Below the pieces are notes generated by a model, which was not told the DNA's origin, did not search any database, and saw nothing but the letters and a program-made list of their open reading frames with translations. The translations under genes were made by a program, and so were the position numbers. DNA of 64,000 nucleotides from Pontederia crassipes (taxonomy: Eukaryota; Streptophyta; Magnoliopsida; Commelinales; Pontederiaceae), in the NCBI GenBank assembly GCA_030549335.1, contig CM060197.1:48883654-48947653 (forward strand). Direction: 5' to 3'. Shown here piece by piece: positions 46,300 through 59,605 of the stretch (its first letter is position 1; the number at the start of each line of letters is the position of its first letter).

Positions 46300-47880
46300 C
46301 TTCATCCCTTTACTTGTTCCTTTTCTAATTCTGCAATCATAAGAATAATGCCCTTCATATCCACAATGAAAACAAATAATATGTGATCATGTGTAATCAT
46401 ACGATGCTTTAACAAAGAAAATTCTTTTGTCATTTTTCTTTTCAAAAGAATTGAAACCAAGTTCCTTTTTGTTTGAAGATATTCTAGATCCACTAAGTAT
46501 GGCATTTAACATTTTACTTCCTTTTGAGAATTTTTCAAGTTCAACTTTTAAGTTATTAATTTCTTTGTTCAAGCATGCACTTTCTACATTTTGTTTTTTA
46601 CATGATGATTTTAGTGTACTATTTTCCATTTTCAATTCTTCAATAGAGAATTCCAAGCTAGATTTTTCTTCATTCAATACATCACAGTTTTCACATGCTT
46701 TAACATTCTTATTTTTCTTTTGTAAATTTTCAAATTCTATTTTCATATCATATTTCTTTTTTAGGCAACCATATTTATTAATAAGAATTCTAAATTCCTT
46801 ATGCACATTAAAAGATTCACTATCACTGGAGTCAGATGAGTTAGATGATACCTCATGGATACATATGTAGGCTTCTTCGTCAACACTAGAGAAGATGTTG
46901 GAGTTATTCTCTTCATCTTTGCTTTCATCCTAAGTGACTTTAAGAGCTTTTTTCTTCCTTCTTAAGCTTTCTCCATCTTTTTCCTTTTTGACCAAATTTG
47001 GACATTCATTTTTGTAGTGTCCAAACTTTTTGCATTCGAAGCAAGTTATTTGACTTTTGTTTGATGACGATCTTCTCTTCGTGAAGCCTTTCTTCTTCTT
47101 TTGCTTAGCAAACTTAAGATATTTGTCGAGCTTCTTTGCATATAAGGAAAGCTTCTTTTCATCAAGATCCTCAACATCTTCACTTGTATCTTCCTCATCT
47201 TTATTTGCCTTCAACACCAGTGTTTTCTTTTTTGGAGTGTTTGCTTCTTTTTCCTCATTGATCCCGATCTCAGGTTAAAAGTGAACCTATAAGATAATCA
47301 AAGTCTAACTTGTTCAAGTCCTTTTCTTGGATCACCGTTCTCTTTGTATGCCATTTGGAGGAGAGAGACCTGAGAAACTTTTTCACTTTTTGAGGGTTAG
47401 TCCTTGCCTCACCCAAAGAGGCTAAGACATTTATAGTATCATTAAAGCGAATGACCATCTCATTTACGGATTCATTTTTAAGCATTTTGAAAGAATCATA
47501 TTGGTGATTTAAAATATTTAATCTAGACTCCTTAACTTTATATGTTCCTTCATGAGTAATAATAAGTTTCTTCCAAATCTCATTAGCATTTTGACAACTA
47601 GAAATCCGATTAAATTCCATTGGATCCAAAGAACAATAAAAAAATATTTTTAGCTTTCCAATTTAGTTTTACCAAAAGTCTTTCTCCTTCAGTATATTCT
47701 AAAGGAGTTTTTCCATGTAAGTCAAAACTTTTTTGAACAATATTCCACATATCAATATCAATTGAACAAACATAGGCTTGCATCCTAATTTTCCAATATG
47801 GAAAATTTGATGCACTAAAAAGTGGAGGACGATGAATAAATTGACCTTCGAAAAAACTAAAACCACTTGATGTCATAGCT
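46300..47880 (-). mobile_element. SIRE-type copia: gag
   Basis: Frames 47610-47876 (start MTSSGFSFFEGQFIHRPPLF; FPYWKIRMQAYVCS), 47270-47629 (MLKNESVNEMVIRFNDTINV), 46930-47217 and 46387-46806 make up gag. The CCHC zinc knuckle CFECKKFGHYKNEC is at about 47050-47010. The distal part is a long coiled coil (LEFSIEELKMENSTLKSS). The pieces are separated by shifts or stops. Gag of relatives packages RNA in cytoplasmic particles. Confidence 0.85.
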
Positions 47881-47918
47881 CTAAAGATGTTTTAAATCTT
47901 AAAAAAAAAGATCAACCC

Positions 47919-47930
47919 GCTCTGATACCA
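47919..47930 (-). other. Primer-binding site of the SIRE-type copia
   Basis: The plus strand reads GCTCTGATACCA, complement of TGGTATCAGAGC, which pairs with initiator methionine tRNA. It is 2 bp from the LTR end at 47933, the normal position. Confidence 0.9.
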
Positions 47931-47932
47931 AT

Positions 47933-48976
47933 TGTAGGATCAAAAGCACCAAGAGGGAGGGGGGGTTGAATTGGAGTAAAAAATCTTTTTGCAAAATCTC
48001 TTCCGAAAAAATCAATAAGTTGATCACAAGCGAATAACGATAAGATGTAAATAAAAGATAAAGAATAAACACAAAGAGGCACAATATGTTGACGAGGTTC
48101 GGCCTCAACTCTTTGGACTATGTCTCCGCTCCGACTTCTTGACCTCGAGACCACCGGAGATCCACTATCTTTCTCTTTTCTTATGAGGAGAGAACAACCC
48201 TCTTTACACCACATGCCTTCTTCTCCGCTCAAGAGGCAAGGCTCACCTCTTTTACAATGAGCTCTTAATCTCACTAGATCAGAAAGAAATGATCCCTCTA
48301 GTTCTTTTCTTTTACAAATTTTTTCTCACACTCAAACTTAGAAAAGAAAATGGAAGAATTAGCAACTTTGGGCTCAAGAACTTGAAAGGAGCTCTAGGAT
48401 GTTTTTCTTTACTTGGATGATTTTTCTTCAAGCTTTGGTACTCTTTTTATGGGCTCCTATAGGTGAAAATTCATTCAAAAAGTCTTCCACAATTTTCTCC
48501 ACAAAATAATAGTCGTTACTATTCATTTGACTAGGTGGTCGGTCGACTGCTGCGATGGGTTGGTCGACCGTCAATATAATTGTTGTTGCATTTTCTGCAT
48601 TTTGGCGGTGTCCGATCTTGATAATATCTCGATGTCGACCGATACATTTCAAAATCGATTGGTACATCAGCCGGTATAGTGTTGTCATTTGTGAATTCAC
48701 TGCTCTGCTGACCGATCGACCGGTGCAACAATTGGATCATCGACCGGTATTGTCTCATCATTTCTTCCGTTGTTATCAATCAATCGGTCTCCAAGGCCGG
48801 TCGACCGGTGTGTCGACCGGTCGTGTGCTGAAACTTTATCTTCAATGTTTAATTCGGCAATTTCTTCTGCGAATGAGTTTATATCAATCTTACACCTGCA
48901 TTGTCATCACTTGAGCATAGATTAGTAGCTTTTATATCCAATTTAATTTGTTATCGTCAAAACATGGGATTCAACA
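47933..48976 (-). mobile_element. 5' LTR of the SIRE-type copia (1044 bp)
   Basis: On the minus strand it starts TGTTGAATCCC (48976) and ends GATCCTACA (47933) next to the primer-binding site. A TATA-like CATAAAAAG lies at about 48443-48450. CCGGTCGACCGG-type palindromes occupy 48540-48830, upstream of the TATA in the direction of transcription. It matches the LTRs at 26961 and 39466. Confidence 0.9.
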
Positions 48977-49720
48977 CATGAACACCCCGCCACCGACCAA
49001 TCTCGATACCATCACCACCGTGGTGGCCATGGCTCAACATCTCAGTGACCACACATTGGAGCTCTCCCACTAACATCGACCTCCATTCACATTTCTGGTG
49101 TTGCTGTTATCAGTTGTTACTGGCAAAACCATCGACTGTGAAGGAAATGATCAGTTATAGTTCATGAGTTCCATATCATGACCCATGTCCTGCTAGAGCC
49201 TGTCACACAGCTAGTGAGAAGGGCGTCAACAGCATCTTTCGGGCCGTGAGCATCTGCCGACGGTTGTGAGCACGCAATAATGCCCCGTGAGCAAGCTACT
49301 ACGCCTCGTGACCATCTATATATCTTCTTCATCACCACTGCAAGGGTCGTGATTTTCATATCACGACCCGTTAAATCACGTAGAAGGGTTATTAATTGCC
49401 CCTCACGACCCGTAACAACATTGAAAAAAAGGAGAAGAAAGAAGAAGAAAAGAAGAGGAAGAAAGAAAGAGAAAACAAATTTACTTCCTAGGAATTGAAA
49501 AAAAGTAAGAAAATGCCCAAATTTATATTGGTCAAGGACACTACGGATTCTTTGTGGCTTCTTCGTACAAGTTCAACATCCATCGACTCAAGACAAATCA
49601 GGTTGTTTCATTACCTTTTCTACGTTTATGTTTTCCATTATCATATATTTGGATTCCTACAAGTTCGATTTTCAACACTGGGGACAGTGTTGAATTCAAG
49701 CTTGGGGGAGTTTGCAATTT
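48977..49720 (+). mobile_element. Gypsy element: 3' internal region and polypurine tract
   Basis: The phrase GGGACAGTGTTGAATTCAAGCTTGGGGGAG (about 49680-49710), seen just before the 3' LTR in Athila/Tat-like elements, marks the polypurine tract. Upstream there is no intact frame; GTCGTGATTTTCATATCACGACCCG is an imperfect palindrome at 49347-49372. A second purine tract occupies 49423-49483. Confidence 0.55.
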
Positions 49721-51485
49721 CATGCATCATGTATATCTTTTTCTATTGCATTGCAAGCATACATTCTCTTCATGTCGTAGTCGCATATTTGCTTGCATCT
49801 CATATAAAAAAATTTAGGAAAAATTGTTTTTAATGATTGAAAATTGCATCTTATTTTCTCATGTCTTAGTATTCACTTATTTTTCAAGCATTATTCAAGG
49901 ACACCCTATTAATTAATGAAATTTGAAGCATTATTATTTTATCATTTATCGCCTTTTTGTTGGGTAATTGGTTAGAAGAAAGTTGCTTAGTGAAACTATG
50001 GATGTTTGACGACGAGTCCTTTTCATGCTCTTATTTTTATATTATGTATATTACCTTGATAATAATTATATCCATGTTGAACATTCAAGTGTAGCTGAGC
50101 TTACTAATCAACAAATACATGTAAAATTATCATCATATACAAAAGAGGGCTAGTGGATCCCCAAAAAGTATGAGAAGGTATAAAAAGTGTTATCCAGAAC
50201 CTTTGTGAGTTTGGATAATTAGATCGTGACATATTAGTTAAATGCCTCAATTGCACAGTCTCACGGCTCTGTCAGTAGCATGATGAGGAAAGAAATCATT
50301 ATCTCACGGGGTGTTGGATATTTCTAACGGTCGTGAAGACCAAAAATCATGCCGGCCTACGCGTTTCACGGATCAAGCGCCTCTCAGCTCACATGAAGAC
50401 AATTTACGAGCCGTGAAGAATTTTTCGTAGACGTTATATCAGGATTTTCACATATCGCACAAGTCTCATGGCTCTTATAGCGAATCGAATTTGGATGAAT
50501 TAATGGGTCGTGAACCAATCGTAACAGGTTGTTACGCATTTCGACATTCTTATAACTAGGCGTTATACAATCTCACAGAAGGTGTGAAATCAACAATCTT
50601 CAACTAACGGACCGTGATTATAACTCGTGCGAGGATTGTGCAGTGGCTTGTCATCGTTTCTGCAGAGTAGTTCTTGTTTTACATTATGTTGGGATGATAC
50701 TTTGGATTTCCATGTTTTATCTATCTCATAGTTTATTAGACTATTAGTTCTAATTTTACATTCTATTTTAGTTGCAAAAGTTTTACTGTACGAACAATTT
50801 TTGATTTCTGATTAATCAAATAATTAATTTAGTTTTTATTAATGTGATTGTTGTGTGCAATGCTTTTCTTCAGAATTTAATGATTTCTAGGATGATTATT
50901 GACTGTGTAGTGTAATCAACCCTTAATTTATTATTTTCTATTAGAATCGATCCTTAACTTTATCTTGAAGCAGTGCATGTCGTAATCTAGTAGAAACCAT
51001 GTGGAATATTGAAGTATGCGGCCTAGATGAATTGACCCGTGCGGGCAATTCTATAGTTCAGGGATTACAACATATTGTGTCATGAGTTCAAAATAACTGA
51101 AAGCGTATCCGTGTGGAATACTTTCAAATTATTAGTGTCTTAAAATAGTTGATTTACCCGTATAGGAGATCATATCTTCGGTGTCCTTAATCCATCTGAA
51201 AACTAAATTTGAACTTTATATTTATAATTTTACAGAAATTACAGATTATTCTTATCATTATACATCATCCTAAGGGCCTATGCATCATTAGTTTTAGGTT
51301 TTACTTTTTTATTATCATACTTTTCGCATATCTTTTACCCAAAATCTTATGTCGTCTCCTATTATCCTCTGATATTTGATAGATAAGTAAATTAGTTCCT
51401 CATGAGATCGACAACTAATACTTTTCATTTTATTACTTGAGCGACTAGTCCACTTGCTAGCTTATTGTTATCAATTTTTGCACCA
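49721..51485 (+). mobile_element. Gypsy 3' LTR (about 1.76 kb)
   Basis: It follows the polypurine tract and ends GCACCA after TTGAGCGACTAGTCCACTTGCTAGC, the same closing phrase as the LTRs at 25637, 29445 and 36606. Its length fits that family (1.63-1.74 kb). GGTCGTGAA/CGGACCGTGA words occur at 50325-50620. The start is approximate. Confidence 0.55.
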
Positions 51486-51540
51486 TCTGCTCCCATGCCG
51501 CCTCCTTGTTTCACCATTAGGAGCAAAATTATTAACTTAT

Positions 51541-52040
51541 CACTAATTTTTTTTATGAATGATGACAAGGAACTTAGAAGCATCAATCATCACATATTAT
51601 CATCAAGAATTATTTTCATTGCTCTCAACTAATTTATTATTTCTTGAAATTCACTGAAGTGTTCAATAATAGAATTGTCATATTTAAACTTTAATTTCAT
51701 CAATTTTTTTAATAAAAAAAGCTTTATTATGAGTTGTATTTTCTTTGTCTCATATAAGTCTTGCAACTTCCTCCACAAAATTTGTGCATATATAATTTCT
51801 TGCGCAACATGATGAAAAATACCCACATCAATAAATTGTTTAATCATTCCAATGCCCTTTTTATGTATATTTTTCAATTTTTATTAACTTTTTTCTCCTA
51901 ATTCAATAGGGTCAAATAAGTGATTGTAGTAAGGAAAGACCTCCATCATGACTTTCCAAACTAAATAATTATTTGATGACTTTTTATCATTATAGTAAAA
52001 TATATTTCCTCCTTTTAATTCACACAAAAGAAATTTCAAG
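51541..52040 (-). mobile_element. Copia gag fragment
   Basis: The frame 51629-51877 resembles copia gag (UBN2 type): LWRKLQDLYETKKIQLIIKL followed by KLMKLKFKYDNSIIEHFSEF. Traces of earlier gag continue to about 52030 with stops. No LTR or pol goes with it. The DNA from 52041 to 52840 is very AT-rich and without recognised content. Confidence 0.6.
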
Positions 52041-52847
52041 GTATGTTGAAAATTTAATCCCTCTTTTTATGTGAATTAAATAATATATATCAAGCACAAT
52101 GCATAGACAATAATAATAGGTATAAGGGACATCGAATTTACATGAAAATTTTTCTAATGATAAGAGAAAATTCATAGGACAATCATAAAATAATATTACT
52201 TATCTGTCTTTAGAATTTCGCTGAAACCTGAATAATAATCTATTGGAATAAATAAATTTTCTTTAAAAAATACTGAAATACGATGCAAGAAAAAACTCTT
52301 TTCTTTTTTGTAATCAACTCTCGTCCTCTACATACATCAACATAGATAAAAGCTCTTTTTTCTTCCAAACTAGGGCAGTGTTTGAAAAGTAAAATCGTAT
52401 TTCTTTCAAATTTTATGTGAATAGTTGAGTTGATATATTAGTTCGGAATGTCTTTGAATGGAGTGAAAAGTAATAATGAAGAATAAAAAATGATGTGATA
52501 GATTAATTTTGGTGATTATTTAAATAAAATATAGGTATTATAAATATAAAACATAATTTTATTAATTAAAATTATAAATTAAATTATTTTAAAAATATAT
52601 TAAAAATATATTATTTAGATATGACAAATTATATTTTTAATAAAATGTTTTTAACAAAATATTAAAATGACAAGTAATAAATAATATTAAATTATTTTTA
52701 TAAAAATATTATATTTAATAAATAAATTATTTTGTGAGATAAAGTGAGAGATAGAAAATAAGAAAAGGAAAAAAAAAGAAAAACATATTTGAAAAAGTAT
52801 CTGTCACATTAAAAAAGTTTTTGAAAAAAAAAACAAACGATGCTATT

Positions 52848-54778
52848 ATAACACCCCGAAATTTCATCACCAATTGTCAAGGACAATTAGGTCATTCGGC
52901 TTTGTTAGCTCGTTCGCCGTGATATAATCATAACAAAATATGATTTTCATCTATTACGGCAGAAACATAACACTATTAATAGAGATAAAATAGTCTTTCA
53001 ATTAATGCGGAAAACTTTTTTAAAAATATCAAAGTAATGTTATAGAATTGAACCCACATCTAAACATCATCACTTATAGCAGCTAAAATATTTGAAAACC
53101 ATAATCAAACATATCTTTGAAAATAATATCAACTCTAAAACTCCTAGATCAGTGTGCAATATGTCTTGTCATGAGGTAAGACGTTTCATCGGTTAGAGTA
53201 TGTAAAAGTCATACATGTGATGCTATGATCCTAAACAGAATACTACAAGATATGCATTGTCATCTTCATATAATAAGAAGTAAACAATATGCATGCCATG
53301 TTCATAACATAATATCTACATGTCAAACATTAACACCAATCTATCATCATGCACATAAAAAAATTGCATGGAACACATTTAGTCATATCATCATACTAGT
53401 AGTATGGACATTCATAATAATCATTCATTCATTTCCAAGGGCATATAAGTGAAGTACATTTACTATAACCATTGCCCCCATAACTTTCCTCAAGTTGCTT
53501 AGCCTTTGGACTTCCACTTTTGTGTGACATTATTCCATTCGATCGATCATTGGTCCTTTCATTAACATTATATCTTTCGATAGTTGGGATTTATGTAGTT
53601 GCCCTCTCAATAGGCTAGCTAGGCCTAGGAGACAGTGCTCTCCTCTAGCCCTAGAACGACATCAGAATACACACACCGTTGCAAATATGTGTAACAATCA
53701 TTCTGGACTCTCGCCCGAGGGCGACATCAAAATGACACACCGTTGCCGATGTGTGTAATGATCATTCCAGTTAAAAATCCGATAAAAGGTCATAAAGGGT
53801 CGACATGTAATATCATCCACAACTGGGTTCATTATGCTTTTTAATCAACAAACAATTAGTCACTCAATCTCCATGTTTTAACCTAGTAATGTGGGAAACA
53901 TTCATATACTTATATTTAGGTTATTATACAATCATCAAACATCAATACATATTGTTAATAATTTGAAAATAACGTTTAAAATTTCATATAAGCGTCACGA
54001 CGTGATGAGTTAGTCACGACCATGACAGAACCCTGAACAATCCCCTTTTCTGTCACAATCGTGACAGATATCAATCACCACCGTGCCAAACTATGTCACG
54101 GCCATGACATCATCTATCATGGGAATGACAAAAGCCCGATTATTTTTGGGTTAATTCCAGTCTTTCGGTCATGGGCGTGACGAATTTCATCACGGCCATG
54201 ACAGAGCTTTGGAACTTCGCCACCCAACCCAATTTTACACGATTTTTTATCCAGAATTTGGGAAAAATGATACATAACATTCAGAATCAAAACCTAAACA
54301 TTTCTTAGGCATTCTAGGATCAAAAGATCATTAGAAACACAATACTCCATGAAATTTCTAGGATCTAGGGTTCATCCCTAAATCATGAACAACATGGAGA
54401 ACATGAATCATATAATAGATTTAATCCAAATTTCTATCCATGACATAAATCTATTGATTTCAATTAAAATAGCACTCATCACAATCCAATCTGAGAACAA
54501 TGAGTCCTCAAACTCTCAATCCATTATTGGTAGAACATTGAAAGAGGAGAGAGGAGATTAGATTCCCTTTACATACCTTTCTCTTGGATCCTTCTTCTCT
54601 TCCTTCCTCTTCTTCTTCCTCCTCCTTGTTCTTCTTTTTTTTCCTTCCTCAAGCCATAGCCATCAAGAGATGTAGAGAAATGAGGTAAACAATAGGAATA
54701 AATGGCTTTATATAGGGAAATCATGAGGGTTTTGATAAAAAGTTCAAATTGCCCCTGATAAAAATCTGGGATATTACA
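52848..54778 (-). mobile_element. 3' LTR of a Tekay/Del-type chromovirus (about 1.93 kb)
   Basis: On the minus strand it starts TGTAATATCCC at 54778, directly after the polypurine tract AAGGAGGAGAGGA (complement at 54779-54791). A TATA box lies at about 54708-54715. It ends near CGGGGTGTTAT (about 52848). Its first-strand left part is repeated at 58362-59600 with about 85-90% identity, judged by eye. GTCACGGCCATGACA-type words fill 53995-54215. Confidence 0.8.
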
Positions 54779-54791
54779 TCCTCTCCTCCTT

Positions 54792-55260
54792 AAAAGGAAA
54801 TTCATTTTGGAATTTTAAACTATAACATAGAACACTTACCAAATAGTCTTGAAAATTGTTCTTTCATTTCTTCCTCTAGTTCTCATATCTCTTCGGTTCC
54901 ATTATGGTGTTTTCATGCAATTTTCACAATCTTCACCATTTTGTTCCTCACTCGACGTTTACCATACTCAAGTATCTCTGTAGAATACTCTTCATAAGTG
55001 GGGTCCTTCTTGATGATTGTCTCTTCAATCACCACCATCTGTGAGCTATCATACGTGTACTTGCGAAGCATTGGCACATGAAAAACATTGTGAATCTTGA
55101 CATTTGAAGGAGATAATGCCACCTTATATGTTCCTTCTCTCTCTTTTTCCAGAATTTCAAATGGGTCGATATATCTAGGAGTCAGCTTGCCCTTTCTACT
55201 AAATCTCATGGCTCCTTTGGTAGGAGATACTTTCGGCAACACATGATCTCCAACTTGATA
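54792..55260 (-). mobile_element. Chromovirus integrase C-terminus and chromodomain region
   Basis: The frame 54913-55242 has VSPTKGAMRFSRKGKLTPRY, NVFHVPMLRKY and, after a short linker, DPTYEEYSTEILEYGKRRVR followed by NKMVKIVKIAWKHH, the pattern of a chromodomain. The chromodomain directs such elements to heterochromatin in relatives. A stop interrupts its last part. Confidence 0.8.
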
Positions 55261-56280
55261 GATTTGCTCTCTTCTTTTTTTGTCTGTATAACTTCTCCGG
55301 TGGCTCTAAGCTGCCATCATTCTTTCTTTTATCAAATCCACCTTCTCAATATACTTCTCTACTAGCTCTGGTCCTAATAGTCTTCCTTCTCTAACTGCAC
55401 TCCAACATGTGGTAGACCTACAAGGTCTTCCATATAGTGCTTCGAATGGAGCCATCTTGATGTGGAGTAACTATTGTTGTAGGCAAACTCAGCTAGAGTG
55501 AGATAGTCATCCTAGCTTCCTTGCCAATCTATTTCACATGCTCTCAGCATGTCTTCTAAGGTCTGAATCGTTCTTTCACTTTGTCCATCACTCTGAGGGT
55601 GAAATATAGTGCTGTTGTGTAATCTTGTACCAAATGCATGCTGCAACCCTCTCCAGAACCTTACAGTGAACTTAGGGTCTCTATCTAATACAATGGAAAC
55701 AAGAATCCCATGTAATTGGATAATCTCGTCCATATACAACTTTGCCACACTTGTTGCTGACTGGCTTACATTGTATAGTAAGAAGTGAGCTGACTTAGTC
55801 AATCTATCAACGATGACCCAGATGACATCGTGACCCTTCTATGTCTTTGGGAGACCCACAATGAAATTCATTGTGATCTCCTCCCACTTCCACTACTGTA
55901 TGGGTAGTGATTTCAATAACCCTGGTGACTTTTGATGCTCAATCTTAATCTATTGGCAGACCAAGCACTTGGAGACAAAATTTGTCGCTTCTCTTCCAAT
56001 GTTCCTCCACCAAAATGTCCTTTGCAGAACTTTGAACATTTTGATGGTTCCAGGATGGATAGCAAATTTCGACTTGCAACACTCAATCAAAATTTTTTTC
56101 TTGAGCTCTCTATCTTTAGGTACCCATAACATGTATTGAAACTTAATGGTTTCGTCTTCATCAATCCTATAATCTTGGTGCCCTTTGTTACATAGAGCCT
56201 TCATATCCTTATACTCTGGATCTTTTTTTGTGCTTGTGCTATTCTTGCCACTACTCAAGTTGAATGACACAGTACATCAT
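55261..56280 (-). mobile_element. Chromovirus integrase core and zinc finger
   Basis: Frame 55950-56270 carries the zinc finger (HPGTIKMFKVLQRTFWW, CLVC). Frame 55512-55802 carries the core (MTKSAHFL, RDPKFTVRFW, HPQSDGQSERTIQ), with Asp and Glu visible. A shift separates them and the C-terminal part is decayed. Confidence 0.85.
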
Positions 56281-57460
56281 TAACTTTCCTTGACACAGTC
56301 CATTTATAGACTCTTAGACATACCACTGCCCCTTTCCATCTTCTGCTTAGAGCATTTGCTACTGAGTTGGCCTTTCCAATAATATAAAGAATTCCAAACT
56401 CATAGTCCTTCAGAAGCTCCAACTATCGCCACTACCTCGTATTAAGTTCTTTCTGAGTGAACACATATTTGAGGCTTTTATGATCAGTGAAAACTTCAAA
56501 CTCTTCTCCATATAAGTAGTACCTCTATATCTTCAGAGAAAATACTATTGCCAACTCTAATTCTTGAGTATGATACTTCCATGCTACATCAACACACAGT
56601 GTAGCCTCCAACTCCTATGAAAATTGTTAACATTGGTGCAGTGGTCCATCTTTTCTTAAACTCCAGAAACCTCTCTTTGCACTTCTGTGTCCAATTAAAA
56701 TTTTCTCCCTTCCTGATTAGCTTTGTCATTGGAGTAGCAATCTTTGAGAAGTCTTGGATAAACCTTGTGTAGTAGTCGGTTAATCCAAGAAAACTTTTAA
56801 TTTTTGTCATTGTCTTTGGCCTTTCCCAATTGATGATAGCCTCTATTTTGCTTAGGTCCACTAAGATTCCTTCTTTTGAGACTGTGTGTTCCAAAAATAT
56901 AATCCGCTTCAACCAGAATTCACACTTGGAGAACTTTGCATACAGTTGATGTTGCCTCAAAGTCTCCAGAACAATTCCCAAATGCTTTTGGTGTTCTTCA
57001 GGACTTTGATGAATAAATCAACATATCATCTACGAACTCGATTACAAATTTGTCGTGATGGGGCATGAAAATCTTGTTCATCAAATCCATAAATGATGCA
57101 GTTGCATTCGTTAATCCAAAAGGTATAATAAAAAATTCATAATGGCCATACATAGACCTAAATGTCGTCTTTGCAATGTCTTCATCAGCTACTCTGATGT
57201 CATCGTGAACAATATTTTAGAAGACTGACATCGTGAACAATTGATCAAAAAGATCATCAATTCTAGGCAAAGGGTCTTTGTTTTTTATGATCACTTTGTT
57301 CAACATTCTGTAGTAACCCATCCTTTTTCTTCACGAACAGGACAGGTGCACCGCATGGGGATACACTTGGTCTAATAAAACCTCTGTCCAGTAATTACTA
57401 CAATTGCATCTTCAATTCTTTCTTCTCTGTTGGTTTCATTCTATAGGGTTTTGAGATAGG
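56281..57460 (-). mobile_element. Chromovirus reverse transcriptase and RNase H
   Basis: Readable pieces include LRQHQLYAKFSKCEFWL and FLGLTDYYTRFIQDFSKIAT (56589-56981) and, upstream, [16 protein letters not shown]-like sequence in broken form at about 57050. RNase H motifs at 56450-56560 are in several frames. Many stops make it a relic. Confidence 0.8.
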
Positions 57461-57900
57461 AGCCGTCCCTGGCATGAGGTCAATGTGGAAATCGATCTCC
57501 CTTTCCGGAGGTAATCTCGGGAGCTCATCGGGAAGTACATTTGGAAAGTCTTTAACCACTTCAAGTTCTTCTAATGGATTGGGGTGGAAACCTCTTTTTA
57601 CAATGCTCGCTAGAAATCCTCGATAACTACTGTTCAGCATCTTAGTTGTCTTGGTTGAGGATATCATCATTTTCTCCTTCTTTGATGATACTCCGCGAAA
57701 TATCGCAAAGGTACCATCTTTTCTATCAATCTTAAACTTCTTCTCTTTACATAGCATATAGGCATCATGGTATGATAACTAATCTATGCCTAATATAACA
57801 TCATAGTCTACCATGGATAGCACAATGAGATAATTGAGTAATTCACTCCTTCTATTATCACTTGGTCTCTGGGAGATACTGCCTAGTGGAGATCCTCCCT
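57461..57900 (-). mobile_element. Chromovirus protease and start of reverse transcriptase
   Basis: Frame 57398-57757 ends with VVKDFPNVLPDELPRLPPER and DLMPGTAPISKPYRM, the standard entry to reverse transcriptase. Just upstream, about 57820-57780, YDVILGID-like sequence marks the end of protease. Gag and most of the protease are missing between here and the primer-binding site at 58348. Confidence 0.8.
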
Positions 57901-58347
57901 AGTGGCATTGCCAGATCAAGTTGCCAACATTCTATTTGTCTTTGTGAAAATTGAATTTCACTATAGGTTCTTTAGTAATTTCATTGTCTTTGGACTTAGA
58001 AAATTTTTTTCAATTGTCATGAATAAATATACATACAATTTGCGCAATTTCTCATCACATGTCCATCATTCTTACGATTTACAATGAAATTCACACCTCT
58101 TTTTTACATATTGCCCCCAGTCAATTTGACAATACTATCAATCATGAATGTAATAATTAGCATTCTCATCGGAAGACTATTTTGCTTCCATCCTTACATG
58201 ACAATAATTAACCAAACATTAGTTGATCAATTTCAATAATACAATCAATGGAACAATACTTACATACTCAACTTTGGATGACTGCTATTGCACATGGACC
58301 TAGGCTCTTAACAATTCTATAGCATACTTAGCATAGGTCCTAAGCAT

Positions 58348-58359
58348 GTTCTGATACCA
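58348..58359 (-). other. Primer-binding site of the chromovirus
   Basis: The plus strand reads GTTCTGATACCA, complement of TGGTATCAGAAC, pairing with initiator methionine tRNA, next to the LTR end at about 58362. Confidence 0.8.
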
Positions 58360-58361
58360 AA

Positions 58362-59605
58362 CGATAACATCCCAAAATTTCATCCCCAATTACCAAGGAA
58401 AATTAAGTCATTCGTCTGTGTTAGCCTATTTGCCATCACATAATCATAACAAAATATGATTTTCATCTATTACAATGAAAACATAACACCATTAAAAGAG
58501 ATAAAATAGTCTTTCAATTAATGCAGAAAACTTTGTTAAAACATCAAAGTAATGTTATATAATTGAAAACATATCTAAACATCATCACTTATAGCAATTA
58601 AAATATTTGAAAACCATAGTCAAACATCTCTTTGAAAACAAAATTAGAAGACTCTAAAACATAAAGACTCTAAAACTCCTAGACCTATGTGCAATATGTC
58701 TTGTCATGAGCTAAGCCGTCATCCATCCAATCATCGTGCACTTGCACGGATCTAGGATGCAGGGGTTTTCCCAATTAAAGTATGTAAAGGCCGTGCATGT
58801 GATGCTATGATTCTAAATATGATACTACATGATATGGATTTTCATCTTCATATACTAAGAAGTAAACAATATGCATGCCATGTTTATAACATAAGAACTA
58901 CATGTCAATCATTAACAACAATCTATCATCATGCACATAAAACAATTGCATGGAAGACATGTACTCATATCATCATACTAAAAGTATGGACATTCAAATG
59001 ATCATTCATTCATTTCCATAGGCATATAAGTGAAGTACACTTATCATAACCATTGTCTCCATAACTTCCCTCGGTTGCTTCATAACTCTTTGGAATTCCA
59101 CTTTCATGGAACATCATTCCATTCGATCGATCGTTGGCCCTTTCACTAACATTATATCTTTTGATAGTTGGAATTTATGTCGTTGCCCTTTCAATAGACT
59201 AGCTAGGCCTAGAAGACAATGCCCCCCTCTCGCCCTAAGGCGACATTAGAATGCACACACCGTTGCCGATGTATGTAACAATCATTCCAGATAAAAAATT
59301 GATAAAGGTCCATAGAGGGGCGACATGTAACATCATCCACAACTGGATTCATTATGCGTTTCAATCAACAAACAATTCAATCTCCATGTTTTAACCTAGT
59401 TACGTAGAAAACATGCATATACATATATCTAGATTCTTATACAATCATCAATCATCAATACATATTATTAATAATTTGAAAATAACATTTAAAATATCAT
59501 ATAAGCATTTTTCATACGATCAAGGCCGTGACAGAACCCTGAACAATCTCCTTTTTTGTCATGGTTGTGCCAGATATCAATCATAATCGTGCCGGATTAT
59601 GATAG
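58362..59605 (-). mobile_element. 5' LTR of the chromovirus, truncated
   Basis: The sequence from ATAACATCCCAAAATTTCATC runs parallel to 52848-54095 with small gaps. About 680 bp of the LTR start (with the TATA box) are missing; similarity stops at about 59605. The DNA from 59606 to 59893 has no recognised content. Confidence 0.8.

Noticed and set aside
49280-49498. Basic 72-codon frame ending in a Lys/Arg-rich stretch
   Set aside because: The basic tail is a translation of the purine tract before a gypsy LTR.
53225-53452. Open frame of 75 codons, repeated at 58807-59001
   Set aside because: Both copies are within the two LTRs of the same chromovirus, so their similarity reflects the LTR and not a gene.
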